27,200 nt of DNA, from positions 19,475 to 46,674 of the forward strand of contig JBNGIO010006257.1 in assembly GCA_049999805.1 (NCBI GenBank). The letters are read 5' to 3'. Position numbers and translations under genes: made by a program. Below are positions 9,602 through 23,742 of this stretch, piece by piece. The stretch's first letter is position 1; each line of letters begins with the position of its first letter. The DNA is from Folioceros fuciformis. Lineage: Eukaryota; Anthocerotophyta; Anthocerotopsida; Anthocerotales. The notes beneath the pieces are model-generated. The model ran no database searches. It saw only the letters and a program-made list of their open reading frames with translations, and was not told where the DNA came from.

Positions 9602-9931
9602 ACTTCTACAAGTGTGTAATCTGTCTGTGAAACAGTAAGGTCCATTGCCGAGGAGTGATTGTAAAATAGTTTCAAGACAGCGCACAAAGATGTGGCAAAG
9701 GATATCATATTTCCAGCTCTCAGTATCAACTGACTTTACTGAAATGCCGAATAGGTGCGATGAGGGCCAAAAACAGAGACTTGCAGATCATTATCAGAGA
9801 CTCCTGGTGGGAGAATCCGATGCAACTGCCCTGTACTTCCACAGTCGATCTACACCAATCCCGGACGAGCAGGTTCAACCACCTAGTTAACTGCCCAGCG
9901 GACCAACTAATGATACAACACATTCGCGTTT
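9602..9931. other. Convergent 3' regions
   Basis: Lies between the stop codons of two convergent genes and should contain both 3' untranslated regions. Nothing else is recognisable. Confidence 0.55.
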
Positions 9932-12892
<2,961 letters not shown>

Positions 12893-13486
12893 GGCTCTCC
12901 CCGCCCGAAATCACTGCACAGATCTGAGCCCACGATTCTCCACACCTGATCCGCAAAAACCACAGCACAGGAAACCGCCGCACCAGTGCTATAAGGCAAT
13001 GCGGTGGATCCACAGCTGCAGCTCGCAAATTCAGGCCACGCCTATTGCAAACCTGGATCTACTGGCGAGCGACACACGAAACAGGAAGAAGGCAGCAAAA
13101 GGTTGGTGTGTGCTGGTGTGAGGAGGACGCACCTCGCTTTGATTTTGCTGCAGCAGATGTTTAAATTACTAAACTTTTATGCTTCCTTCCCCATTTAACA
13201 GTTGTAAACACTTATTTTCTTACTTGATCGATCGATTGATTGACTGCCTCCGTCTTGCTACGTGGCCACCACAGGGCACATGTCACCCGCAGGGTTGCGA
13301 GCCAGCCTTCGAATGCTCGTGTCAGGAAGAAGACCATTTTTTTTCGCCCCACCGATGTATGATGAAGCGAATTTTACGTCTCGAAACAAAGCTATCTAGT
13401 CCGATTCCCCGAATTATTCCGGTTTGGTGACCTCTGGAAATCCGCGTGGGGAGGATTGCTCAGACACGTGCGAGATCGCCATCGCC
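12893..13486. promoter_or_regulatory. Divergent intergenic region (VHA-B and a small unknown gene)
   Basis: Promoter and leader sequence for two genes that point away from each other. An AT-rich stretch is at about 13150-13250 with a GATCGATCGATTGATTGA run near 13226-13243. No gene seen. Confidence 0.5.
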
Positions 13487-13786
13487 ATGGGCCTCTTCGG
13501 GCGCGGGAAGAAGGATGGCGCGGCTGCGGGGAAGCAGAAGGAAGTAGCGGCGAAGGCATCTGCGCCGCCACAGCAGCAGCCGCCTGAGGCTGCTCCAGCC
13601 AAGCCGGAGCCTGTTGCCGCCATGCCGGGCGAGACGAGCGTTTTCGAGTTCGGATCTGCTAGCAGCAGCGAAGATCGGATCACTCTGGCAGGCTACTGTC
13701 CGGTGTCCGACGAGCTGGAGCCGTGCCGGTGGGAGATTCTGCCGTCTGGTGGAACCGAGGCTCCGAAATTCCGCATTATCTTCTAA
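13487..13786 (+). CDS. Small 99-residue protein, function unknown
   Basis: Single exon from the ATG at 13487, in the context GCCATGG, to TAA. The N-terminus is basic (MGLFGRGKKDG) and is followed by an Ala/Pro/Gln/Lys-rich low-complexity stretch (about residues 12-45). The C-terminal half looks folded and conserved: SVFEFGSASSSEDRITLAGY, then CPVSDELEPCRWEILP, ending PKFRIIF. Two cysteines flank the DELEP motif. No signal peptide or membrane span is evident; the Gly at position 2 allows possible N-myristoylation. Short plant proteins with a similar CxVSDxLEPCRWEILP end exist to my recollection, but I know no function. Coding is supported by GC-rich third positions and the ordered C-terminus, although its small size leaves some doubt. 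Confidence 0.7.
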   Translation: MGLFGRGKKDGAAAGKQKEVAAKASAPPQQQPPEAAPAKPEPVAAMPGETSVFEFGSASSSEDRITLAGYCPVSDELEPCRWEILPSGGTEAPKFRIIF

Positions 13787-14208
13787 TCTTTGTGGAGGAA
13801 TCGGAGGCTTTTCGATCCGGTTGGAGTAGGTTGAGCATGTTGAATCGGTGCTGGTGTACCGCATGCCCCCGTGTTGGTTTCTTTCAGCTTCCGGCTGAGC
13901 CATGTGAAAGCCTTGGGAAGGATTTCATCACAGTTTTGGAAGCGAACCGCAGTTTTGACACGCAGAACTTACGGATTACAGTCTAGATGATTGTTTTCAG
14001 AGTCTTTCTCGCCTTGTGTGATGTTTGGCTGCAGAGGCAAATTTGTTTGTAGATGGTGTTTACGTTGTGAGGGTTGTATCCAACGATGAGAGGCAGCAGT
14101 CACTTGGTCTCACGTGCTGTGTAGATAACTGCCGTTCTAGTTTACGAAGCACGAGGTTCCATCTCCCGGATGCTCAGCATGCCTTACTATTCGCTCTGTT
14201 CTGCGGAG

Positions 14209-14300
14209 GGCACCTGTGTTTGTACGTGTTTTTCCACCAAGGCAACCTGTGTGGCAACGTGTTTTCCCACCAGGGCACCTTTGAACGTGTTTTCCGCTAG
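14209..14300 (+). repeat. Three imperfect tandem copies of a ~32-base unit
   Basis: Copies at 14209-14240, 14241-14273 and 14274-14300 each start GGCA(A)CCT, contain ACGTGTTTT and end with a CCACCAA/CCACCAG/CCGCTAG-type triplet set. The third copy is shortened to 27 bases. Confidence 0.8.
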
Positions 14301-14531
14301 GTTAAAGGTTACGAGGACAGCCGCGTTCAAAGAGCCATAACCCAGGTCAGCCGCACACCACAGCATACATCTCATCAGAGCACATCGGCCAACCGCGCTG
14401 GTGATCCATCCTCCGGCCGAACACCGCATCAGTCCTCATCAGGATAGAAACAGTATATATGTAGGCCAACCGGTGTGGCACATTTAGCTAGGTGCTTTGC
14501 AAGCATCCATCTAGTTGTAACGGGATTTGCT

Positions 14532-14558
14532 TATCAAGCGTATCAAACGTATCAAAGA
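14532..14558 (+). repeat. Three tandem 9-base units (TATCAARSG-like)
   Basis: TATCAAGCG, TATCAAACG and TATCAAAGA follow one another directly, about 75 bases downstream of a TATATAT word. Confidence 0.75.
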
Positions 14559-15273
14559 GTCCTTGAGTTCTTGTGTTTTTAGGGTTCAGGTCTGGCAAAG
14601 TTCCGTCAACCTCGGCGGCTCTCTGGAAAAAGGATTTTAGTGTTTATTTTACATGAGCTCAGAAGATCATGTGTCAGCGGTTGATCGGAAGCGGCCCAGC
14701 GGAATACGGTGTGAGGGAGCGCCGTCTGAGAGGCGGACAACGGCAACTCGAACTGCACGGTACGGAGCTGGGTCGCCTACTCTGCACCATGTGCCTACAT
14801 TCTGCGCTCTGCTGCCGCTGTGAACGCCGGGCGAGCTGATGTGTGGATGACGGCATGGCTTCATTGTGTTGCTGCAGATTCTTCGGTGTTAAGGGTTTAC
14901 TTCGCAATGAGCAGGGATGGAGCCTGAGCAGCAAGTGACGCGTAGGTTTGGAGGAGGAGAGGGAAGGTAGTTTTTGGGTTGCGGTGCCATCTCCACTTGT
15001 GGAAACCCCATATACCGTGTAGGAGGCGGCTGCCCGCTGTGGTTCTGAACTGTTGCCTCGGTAGCGGGCATAAGAGACTTGTCTGATTCAGTACTAAGTA
15101 GTGGTGCTTATTGGTAGGGTCTAAAAGAGTGTAGAGAGTCCGTGCCGTAGAGAAATTGTGGCAGAGGGAATCAGATAAGCGGCAGTGCATCTGTTTCTTC
15201 TTTGTCAGCAGAGTTGTGTGTCTAGAAGACGTAGGGTCAAGGACAAAATAGGTGAAGAAAAGGGGTGAAGGGT

Positions 15274-17297
15274 ATGAACAAGAGGATGGATCGTCGGCAG
15301 CAGGGCCGTCGGCAGCTTGGGCGAGCTGGGGTTGATCGAGTGGGTCAGGTGCCTCGAGGGACGTTTTTGAACCACTCCCAGCCGCCCACGATGCGCTCGC
15401 AGCTAGCTTCCCCGCCTGTGGACCAACTGAATACTTACATGGAGCTTACTCGACAGGGCATCTTGCAGGGACCGGCAATGAGAGGGACGCACATTCCTGC
15501 TCTGGGTCCTGCTTTCCCCCATCCCCTTCCGCTACTGTCCTCTGGTCAGGGATTTTACACAGTGGAGTCTCTGCAGGGTGCAACGTCTGTTCCTCCTGGG
15601 GTTCTTCCTCCCCATTCACCCCTTGTTGCTCAAGAAGGACCAAGAGTGATGGGCTTCGGTGCACCAACTGTGCGGCAGGGATATGACTCCGGCATGGGTA
15701 ACATGCACATGATGGTGAATCCGCTCCTAGGTCATGAAATGTTGGCAAATGGACACCCTCACCCCGGGTCACCTCTGGTTGCCGTCACCTCCAGACCTGA
15801 GCAGGGCCTCTTGGGACACATGTTTGCACATGGTCCGCCACAGCACCCTCACCTCCCTCATGTGCCTTTAGGCTTTCACCCTCGATCCTCTTCTGGTCCA
15901 GGCCCGATGTATGGCTGGCCTCAGGGACGCGATCACGGGGAGGGGTGGGGAAGGGATAGAGGTGGGGGGCGTGACTTAAAAGCTGATTGGAATCATAGAC
16001 ATTGGGATGGGCACCGTGAATCTCGGCAGGTTGAGGTCAGTTGATTTTTAGTCTGTCACCTTGGTTTCTGTTTAGTGTCAATCTTGGGGAGTTTGGGATA
16101 TGACAGCCTAATCGATGCGAGCAGAGACGAGTGTTGTCCGGTTGCCCTAGGTCCATATCAGTAGAGAGGGCTTCATGATCTGCAATCTTGTATTGTTTCT
16201 TGTGCTTTCATTTTTTTTTTATGTACGTTCTGCTCTGCACTCTCACCCTATCTTTGCTCAACGTGATTATAACGCGCTTTAATTGTGTTTCTCTTTTTTA
16301 TTGTACAAGGGTTAGCTATGACATGTGCTCATGGCCGCTTTCATTGCGATCGATTGTCCTGTTGCAGAGGCCTTTCATCAAAAAGGGGCGTCTTAACAAG
16401 CGAAATGAGCAATCCTCCCCACCTGCCAAACAATCTGTTCCAAATGGTAATGACAAGAAACGGAAATTTCCGAATGCACCTGGACCTGGAGGACCAGGCT
16501 GGTGCACACTTTGTGAGCTTGAGTGTAGTACAGCAGAGATGCTCCAGCAGCATAGACAGGGCAAGAGGCACAAGCGCAACTTGCAGAAAGTGGAGAGTGA
16601 TGCAGATGCTGGTAAGGACAAGACCAATAGTGCAAACAGTTCTGCCAAAGGAGTGACATCTGAAGGGGATGTGTCAACTGGGCCATCTGCGCATGATGCT
16701 GCAGATACAGGGTGTGGTACTAGGGCCAGAGTAGACGCAGAATCCCAAGACCCTCCTTCAAAGTCCCTGTTTCGGCCTGTCAGTGATTCAAATGACGGCA
16801 CTCCAGAGCTCAGCACAGCATCGGAGGTGGAGCAATCAAGCAAGCCAACTGAGCTGGATCAGGAGGAAATGGTTGAGGCAGATCATCAGCCTAGGGGTAA
16901 TACCGTTGTGGAGAAGAACGGCAACACTGATTTGGGAACACACGGACATCGTGATCTTGGGGAGAAAGATCTTGGTATTGGTGAGAATGCACACACTGAT
17001 GTGGGTGAAAATGGTCACTCTGCTATGGGAGAGATCGGTCAGGTGGATCTGGCAGGAAATGGTCATACGGATCAGGGGGAACGCGCCCAAGCGGATAAAG
17101 GGGCAAGGAATGATGTTGGCCTTGGACAGCATACAGATCAGGAGGTCAAGTTGGATGTGGAGCAAAGGGGAAAAGTTGATCTTAACCTGGATGTCCAGGC
17201 TCATGTTGATCCTGTTGAAGGCGCTAAGACTTCTGAGGAAAGAAAAAATTTTGTCAGTCGTGAGGAAGTAGTTGCTCCTGTGGAGAACGCAATCTGA
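15274..17297 (+). CDS. Matrin-type C2H2 zinc-finger, probable RNA-binding protein, 2 exons
   Basis: Exons 15274-16035 and 16368-17297, intron 16036-16367 (GT-AG, phase 0), give 563 residues. The start is the first ATG in the frame (MNKRMDRRQQGRRQLGR), which gives a basic end. Exon 1 encodes a Pro/Gly/His-rich low-complexity region (HGPPQHPHLPHVPLGFHP) ending in an Arg/Gly/Asp/His segment (GWGRDRGGGRDL). Exon 2 opens with basic RPFIKKGRLNKRN. Just after it comes one zinc finger, WCTLCELECSTAEMLQQHRQ then GKRHKRNL. This is C-x2-C-x12-H-x5-H, the matrin/U1-like type that binds double-stranded RNA or mediates protein contact in splicing factors. The last 230 residues are acidic and low in complexity, with a degenerate NGHTDxGE-like repeat (bases about 16917-17100). 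Role in RNA processing is inferred from the finger. I do not recognise a precise orthologue. Confidence 0.85.
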
Positions 17298-18423
17298 AGA
17301 GACCGTATGAGGCAATTGAAGGTACCAGAGAGTGCGTACTAACCATGGGTTCCAAAAAATACAAGGATAACCGGGTGGAGTAGGAAACTGGAGCGCTTGA
17401 GCCAGGAACAAACAGTGCCATGTGAGCAGCAGCGTAGCTTACCCACCATTTGTACCATGCAGTAGTCCGCGAAGGCAGATGCTGTTTCTCCTATCGTCAA
17501 GGTGACAAAAGACCCAGCAATCAGATGCAACGGCATGTTGCCTCCTTCATGTATATAAGAAGAGCTTGGATATAAGCACAGCCATCCAACGTCGGAGGAG
17601 GTGTTTCTATTAATTAAAGATTGTGCATGGTGGCCAATTTTTGAAAGCATTCATGATAGGGAGAACTCTAGATAATAGGAGCTGCTTTGTGAACACAGAT
17701 TTCGGTTAATCCGTTGGGCAATGTCAGACTGGGCAGGGCAGATTGCGTCAACTTTTGTTGGACAGCCCATTCTTGTTGCCCGATCCGTGTGGAATTTCCA
17801 CTGGTGCAAGCAACATGGTCGTTGCGTGTGGTACTGAAGTCCTGCAATCACTTTCCAGTGTGTCCAGGGACGAAAAGAGCGCAGCAGAATGTTTTTGCAG
17901 AGTTGTTGTCTTCTTTGTAGAATCCGATGTATCAGCTTTTTCTTGTTGGCTCAAAACGTGGACGTAAATGGGTGAAGGTGGCAGGTAGGGGGTAGCTGTA
18001 CCTGTTTCCTCCTCGGCGATAGTGACCATCTGTGTGGCGCCGGGTTAGGGCGTCCGGGCGGCATTTCCCAAACGGATCGACTGGTGCAGAGCGCGTCCGC
18101 TCCGTATGGACTGTTCTTGCATGCAAATCGGCACGCGTACTCGCGGCTTCCTTCCCGTTGTCGCAGCTGCTCCCGCAAGAATTGATTTAAGAGGGCCCAG
18201 CAGACTGCTTTGGAGCGATCGCGGATACCTCGATCTCGCAGGCCCCGATGCGGCATGCTTGCGACACTCTTGAGGGCTGCCTTCCCGTAAAAGCTTTGAC
18301 CGCCATCCCTTCTGACACAGGCGTGCTCGAGTCTCTTCCAGTCGCGCGGCTTTCGCGAATTCGCAATTTCTGTTGAGCGCAAATTTTGAACCAGGAAACA
18401 CACCTGAGTGATTTGCGTGCGCC
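17298..18423. other. Intergenic region before the E1-alpha gene
   Basis: About 1.1 kb between tandem genes, presumably zinc-finger 3' untranslated sequence followed by the E1-alpha promoter. Open frames on the minus strand (for example 18045-18530) run back across E1-alpha exon 1 and show no recognisable domain, so I treat them as shadows. Confidence 0.5.
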
Positions 18424-20301
18424 ATGGCGACAACCATGGCTGCCCGTGCTGCGCTGGCGCCTCCCTTTGTGTCGTCTTCTTCGAGCTCCTCTAGCTGCCA
18501 GGAGAATCGCAAGGCGCATACTGTGGTCAAGACAAGTCTGAAATCTTATTTTCTCGGTTGCGATGTCCGTGTTCGGGAAGGACAGGCACCTGCTGTGCCG
18601 AACTCAAGACGGAGGAGTGGCCACTCTCACAAGGCATTTGCATCCGCTTCGGAACTCATTTTGGAGAAGCCTGCAACCAAGTCGGATCTGGTGAGTTGAT
18701 GTTGGTGCTGGTACCGTGCGGCAGATTGTTGTTTGGAATGGCTACCGGAAGCCTTAATTGTAGCGCCGTGCTGGAGTCCGTGTGCTTGAGGAGCATGTCA
18801 ATTTCTTGAACATTGAAGCGTAATACTATTTGGTAAGAGTCGTTGTGCACAGTGTGAGCTGAAATGTTGCTGCATGCAGGAGAGTTTACTTTCTAGGATT
18901 GTTGATTACGTGAAAAGAATCACAGAACAGCTGCCGCTAACTAGATTCTTGCTCGGGACAAAAGAGATCCATGGTGATGACAAAGTATGGCCATTGGCGG
19001 GGTCATCTCCATGGCAATAGCATTGTGATTGCGTTGGTATCTGTGTGCGGAGTGAAGTTTTTGCTTCTGAAGGCTGTACTTGGGAGGTCGAGGCATATTC
19101 TACGAAGCAGGTTTGCCGCCTGACGAGTTTGTGTCGATTGTGTTTGTTGGCAGCTCGTGACCAAGGAGGAAGGTCTTCTTCTGTACCAGGATATGGTTCT
19201 AGGGAGAACATTCGAAGATATGTGTGCCCAGATGTACTACCGAGGGAAGATGTTCGGTTTTGTGCACCTTTACAATGGGCAAGAGGCTGTGTCCACTGGT
19301 TGTATCAGTCTGCTTAAGAAGACTGACTTCGTTTGCAGCACCTATAGAGACCACGTGCATGCTCTGAGTAAGGGGGTTCCACCACGTTTGGTAATGGCTG
19401 AGCTGTATGGAAAGAGCACTGGCTGCTGCCGCGGTCAAGGAGGCTCCATGCACATGTTCTCGTCCGAGCATGGCCTGCTAGGAGGCTTTGCTTTCATCGG
19501 AGAGGGTATCCCGGTCGCTACTGGCGCCGCGTTTACCACTGTCTACAAGCGTGAAGTATTGAAGGACACCAAAGCGGATGCTGTGACGATGGCTTTCTTC
19601 GGGGACGGTACTTGCAACAACGGTCAGTTTTTTGAGTGCCTGAACATGGCTGCCCTATGGAAGCTGCCTATCATCTTCGTTGTGGAGAACAATCTATGGG
19701 CCATTGGGATGTCCCACCTACGAGCAACTTCAGATCCGGAGATCTGGAAGAAAGGACCTGCATTCGGCATACCTGGTTACCATGTGGACGGCATGGATGT
19801 ACTGAAGGTGAGAGAGGTTGCTAAGGAGGCTGTCGAGCGAGCCCGGAGGGGAGATGGGCCTACGCTGATCGAGTGCGAAACCTACAGGTTCAGAGGACAC
19901 TCCTTGGCTGACCCGGATGAGCTCCGTGCCCCTGGTAGATGTTCCTTCTTCTCACCTTTGACACAAATGTGTTTCCTTCTGTTTGACACCTCCTAACTTG
20001 CGCTTGTAAATTGCTGTATGCAGCTGAGAAGGCCCATTACGCTGCTAGGGACCCTATCGTTGCTCTTCGTGAGTACCTTCTTCAAAACAAAGTTGCTTCT
20101 GAACAAGACCTGAAAGCCATTGACAAGAAAATTGAAGAGGTCGTGGAGGATGCGGTTGAATTTGCAGACGGGAGTCCCTTGCCTGTCAGGAGTCAGCTTC
20201 TAGAGAATGTGTTCGCAGATCCCAAGGGATTTGGCATTGGTCCCGACGGTAGGTACAGATGTGAAGAGCCTGGATTCACTGCTGGCACCGCCCAGGTCTG
20301 A
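18424..20301 (+). CDS. Pyruvate dehydrogenase E1 component alpha subunit, plastid, 3 exons
   Basis: The thiamine-diphosphate-dependent E1 decarboxylates pyruvate and passes the acetyl group to E2, supplying acetyl-CoA for plastid fatty-acid synthesis. Exons 18424-18690, 19154-19934 and 20024-20301 join in phase (0, then 1) to 441 residues (Arabidopsis plastid form about 428). Residues 1 to about 70 are a Ser/Ala/Arg-rich transit peptide ([20 protein letters not shown]). The mature protein carries [66 protein letters not shown] and [11 protein letters not shown]. The diphosphate-binding motif starts [12 protein letters not shown] at about 239 and closes with NN at 268-269. [15 protein letters not shown] lies in the loop region. 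The end [20 protein letters not shown] matches plastid, not mitochondrial, E1-alpha. Intron 1 is the longest in this gene (463 bases). Confidence 0.96.
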
Positions 20302-22231
20302 GACCTTCAGCCGAAATTCTGGCTTGAAGATTCATCGTTGGAACCGCATCAATGAGACCCGGAATAGGTAGTACTTTGAGAACTGATGTTCTCACAACTC
20401 TGAGAGCGCAACGCATTGATTCCTTACGCTCGATTAAGCCTCGGCGCTTACACGTGGATGAAACAAGCATGGCATGATCATTTCCTCACCCCATTCTTGT
20501 CACCAATATCTACATAATGCACTCGAACAATTATGAAACCAGCTTTGTAGTTCATGAAACTAGCTTTGCAGAAGCTTTGGTGATTCTGCGCAGAACGGCA
20601 CTGGTGACAAGCATCGCAGTCTCATCTACTGCATACCCTTTGCCCTGTTTCTTTATGGCGCGGCATCGGCGCCGCCGTATCGGCGCCAACCTCGTACAGG
20701 CTACACAGCAGCAGTAAGCTGATGACCGAGTTGCACAGGGTTGTTGTTACATGCAATTGCCACTTTCGCGAGCTCAACACACTTGCGACTACAGCTACTC
20801 TACGGTAAGCGCGGGGAAGGAGGGAGCCCGTTAGGTCAATTTGTGTTCACAGAAACAGAAGATGTTTGCGGCGTATGCTGGCTCAGAGTCTCATCTTCCT
20901 CTGGCAGATGGTTAGACTTGGTGGCCCTAGTGCCAGATTCCTCAGCATCGTCGCCAGCTAGCTAGCGACTGCTAAAAGCTCTGCGTTCCGGCAACTACAG
21001 TGTTTCCTCAACACTCAACAGTCAGTCGGTTCCCCGTGGATCAAGAATGCAGCAGGGCAAGAGAAGCACGTGGTGCACGGCTGGACAATATTTCTTGGGA
21101 GATGTAGCCGTACCGACAGGCGATGCTAACATCTTCAAGAGCGTCTGGACTCGAGATGTGTGTTAGTTGCGTCGACGAGGTCATGTCAAGATTTGGAAAT
21201 GCAGTGCACCTTGAGCCTGAGAGGATATGACACGTCCTCTTATGTAAGCTTTGCTAGCTAGTCAACGATGCATGCTGTCTTGTCTGCTTTTGCAAGTCCC
21301 GACGTCTTTCATATCTCGGACACGGATCCTCCAAGTCGCGCACGTATTGCACTGTGCTCTCATGTCTCCACAGCGAATGCAGGCACTTGATGAAGGCTCT
21401 CACACCAACACGAGGAATCCCACGCAACATCTCCCAACCAGCACCTAACGGTGCATAGTTCCTGTAACATTTTGTGAACGGAGGTAGGCACTAGGAACTC
21501 ATTATTGCTCTGCTCTCCTGAGTTAGGTGAGGGGGGGAATGTAGGTGCTACCCTCCATACCCAGGGTGAGTTCAATCGTCTGTGGTAGCAACACACCATC
21601 CGTTCGCTCGTTGTGGTGGTACAACGTGTTCACAGTTGCAACAAAGAAATGGTTCTTGGGATGTTGAACATTTTGTCACCTAACATGGGCTTTCAGTTTT
21701 TGAGCTTGCTTGTTGTCAGAGTGACGTTGGAAGTTTGATCTGCGAGAAGAAGGAAACCGTGCCGATAGGACACGGAAAGGGGAAGGGGTGGTAGATTCTG
21801 TGAAAGCAAGTTAATGCATAAGGTAGATAGATATATACCAAGAGACGCTGCGCTTTGATGGCAAGAAGGGAAGGAAGGTACCACTGAGACACAAAAACAA
21901 GCTCGCAGAAAATCTTTCATAACGGTTGCATGATTGGTGGTAGACACGCTTGCTTCAGGCAGCGAGCATCAGATGTTGCATACCAACTGGTGCGCAAACT
22001 CCGCAGAAGCGGTGCATTCGTGTAAGCTAGCATTCATTCATGTGCTGCTGTTTGTCATTCATTGTTTGTGCTGCTGACATGCGCGATGCCGCTGCCGCTG
22101 CCGCTGGGATGCCACGTTGGGCCAGTGCAACCAGCTGGGTTGAGAGGCTGCTGTCATGGGTTCCAACTGTGACACATTTCAGGTGGGCATGAATCTTTCA
22201 CCTTTTTTTGTTCTTTTTCTTTTTGTTTCCT
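20302..22231. other. Gene-poor interval with no recognised feature
   Basis: The start should be E1-alpha 3' untranslated sequence. Beyond that the sequence is complex (not simple repeats) but has only short open frames without recognisable domains. A CGGCGCC-containing palindromic stretch lies near 20667-20688. I see no RNA gene. Confidence 0.5.
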
Positions 22232-22255
22232 TGCCTGCCTGCCTGCCTGCCTGCC
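22232..22255 (+). repeat. TGCC tetranucleotide microsatellite (6 copies)
   Basis: Six perfect TGCC units, preceded by a T-rich stretch at about 22200-22231. Confidence 0.95.
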
Positions 22256-22470
22256 AATTCCTGTGTTGACTGACTGACGTGGTGGGGATATTTGAATGGT
22301 AGGTAATTCATGATGCGCATGCCGTACTTGGTTGTCTCAGGAAACTGAAAATCCCCTCAAGAAATGGATTTTCGGGTCATCATGACGGTCCCCCATTTCA
22401 CTTGCGCTACTTTCCGCTACTGGTGCACTGCACTGCTCGCCTCTTTCAGCCTGCTCCGCACTGCTCGCCC

Positions 22471-22516
22471 CTGCTCTGGTCTGGTCTGGTCTGCACTGCA
22501 GAGCAGAGCAGAGCAG
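22471..22516. repeat. Inverted repeat built from drifted pentamers
   Basis: CTGCTCTG at 22471-22478 is the reverse complement of CAGAGCAG, which occurs at 22499-22506, 22504-22511 and 22509-22516. A palindrome CTGCA-C-TGCAG sits between at 22491-22501. The left half is a GGTCT array and the right half a GAGCA array. Confidence 0.75.
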
Positions 22517-23135
22517 GCAAAGCACACACATCTGCAACACAACTTGGGGCTCCTGCACTTTCACTGACGCCGGCCCGCCCGCAACTCCGCCCCCCATCAT
22601 GACCACCACATTCTACGTTGGAGCAACAGGCAAACAAACAGTAAGCTAAGGTGGCCTCGCATGCAGCCAAAGTCGTGCATGTAGCCACTGAATAAACAAA
22701 TAAATAATCATTTGCTGCGTTCCCGGGACGCTAGCTGTTGTGCTTGGAGTACATGACGGCCACAGCCCACCTCCAAGCTGCTACAACAAATCCAGAGACT
22801 TGTCAGTTCCAGCAGGCAGGTAAGCATCTACGAAACGCAAGCCTTGTCGGCACGAGCCGATTGGAGGCGAGATGCAGCACCACCTACCCATGCTACGCAG
22901 GCCACACACAATTCGTTAACCGATAGATAGCCCCCGGCCGGAAGTCCACCGCCGCTTGCAGCTGAACGAACGGGAGAGAGATCAAGCAGAGTTACTGAGG
23001 AAACATGCAACGGTAGAAAGGAAGGTGTAGCTAACAAGCAAAGGCATTGCACAGGTTGGTCTCCACAGTAGAATGTGATGGTAACGAAAGCCAGAACACA
23101 CGCAAAACACAGGCCGATGAGAACAAGACACAAGC

Positions 23136-23165
23136 AAAACAAAACAAAACAAAACAAAACAAAAC
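23136..23165 (+). repeat. AAAAC pentamer microsatellite (6 copies)
   Basis: Six perfect AAAAC units inside a longer A/C/G-rich, T-poor stretch (about 23090-23240). Confidence 0.95.
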
Positions 23166-23722
23166 AAAAAAAGCATGGAAAGCAGATGAAAGCAAAACAA
23201 ACTAGACAGATGCAAACAGAACACCAGTCTAGACCGCATGCAAGCAAGTCCAGTTCCAGAACAGAGGAAGAAGGAGGCACACAAAGCAGAATCGCAGCAC
23301 GAAGCAGCGCATCGAAGCGAAGCGCACAGCAGCACAGCGCAGCGCAGTGCAAAGCGAAGCAATTTCCTTCCAAGCCCTGGCCCAGCCTGCCTCCAGGAAG
23401 AGCACAAAGAGCGTGGTCGCAGAGCGCGATCAGAGCAGAGCAGACAGACTCCTGTCGCAGGAGCGTAGGAGCGGCACCGCGGATTCCAAACCTGAGCGAC
23501 GGCAGGCATTTTTTGCAAAGATCCATGTTGAGGGGAATGAAGCCTGGTCCGAATTTCCCCTCATTCGCAAGCCACAAAGCAAGCTCTTTCCAGGGGAAAC
23601 ACTCGGGCCATGCTACATTCCCCACACCTGGAGCTTGCTGTGCCGCGCTGCTCTCAGATCCGCTGCCTCCTCTTCCCTTTCCTTCCCGTCCTTTCCCTTG
23701 CCATGCCAGCCAGGGCTTTGCC

Positions 23723-23742
23723 TTGGCTTGGCTTGGCTTGGC
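23723..23742 (+). repeat. TTGGC pentamer microsatellite (4 copies)
   Basis: Four perfect TTGGC units open a pyrimidine-rich tract that continues with CTC, CCTTG and CTTTC units to about 23838. Confidence 0.95.

Larger units (their letters stand above)
13787..15273. other. Long intergenic region with small tandem repeats
   Basis: About 1.5 kb without a supported gene. The first 200 bases should be 3' untranslated sequence of the small gene. Bases 14209-14300 and 14532-14558 hold short imperfect tandem repeats. A TATATAT word (about 14454-14460) lies between them, giving a faint resemblance to a retrotransposon long terminal repeat. Bases 14640-15273 should hold the promoter and leader of the zinc-finger gene. 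Confidence 0.5.

Noticed and set aside
16316-16843. 175-residue minus-strand frame
   Set aside because: Antisense shadow of the zinc-finger exon.
18045-18530. 161-residue minus-strand frame overlapping E1-alpha exon 1
   Set aside because: Its end is antisense to a securely identified transit-peptide exon and it has no recognisable motif.
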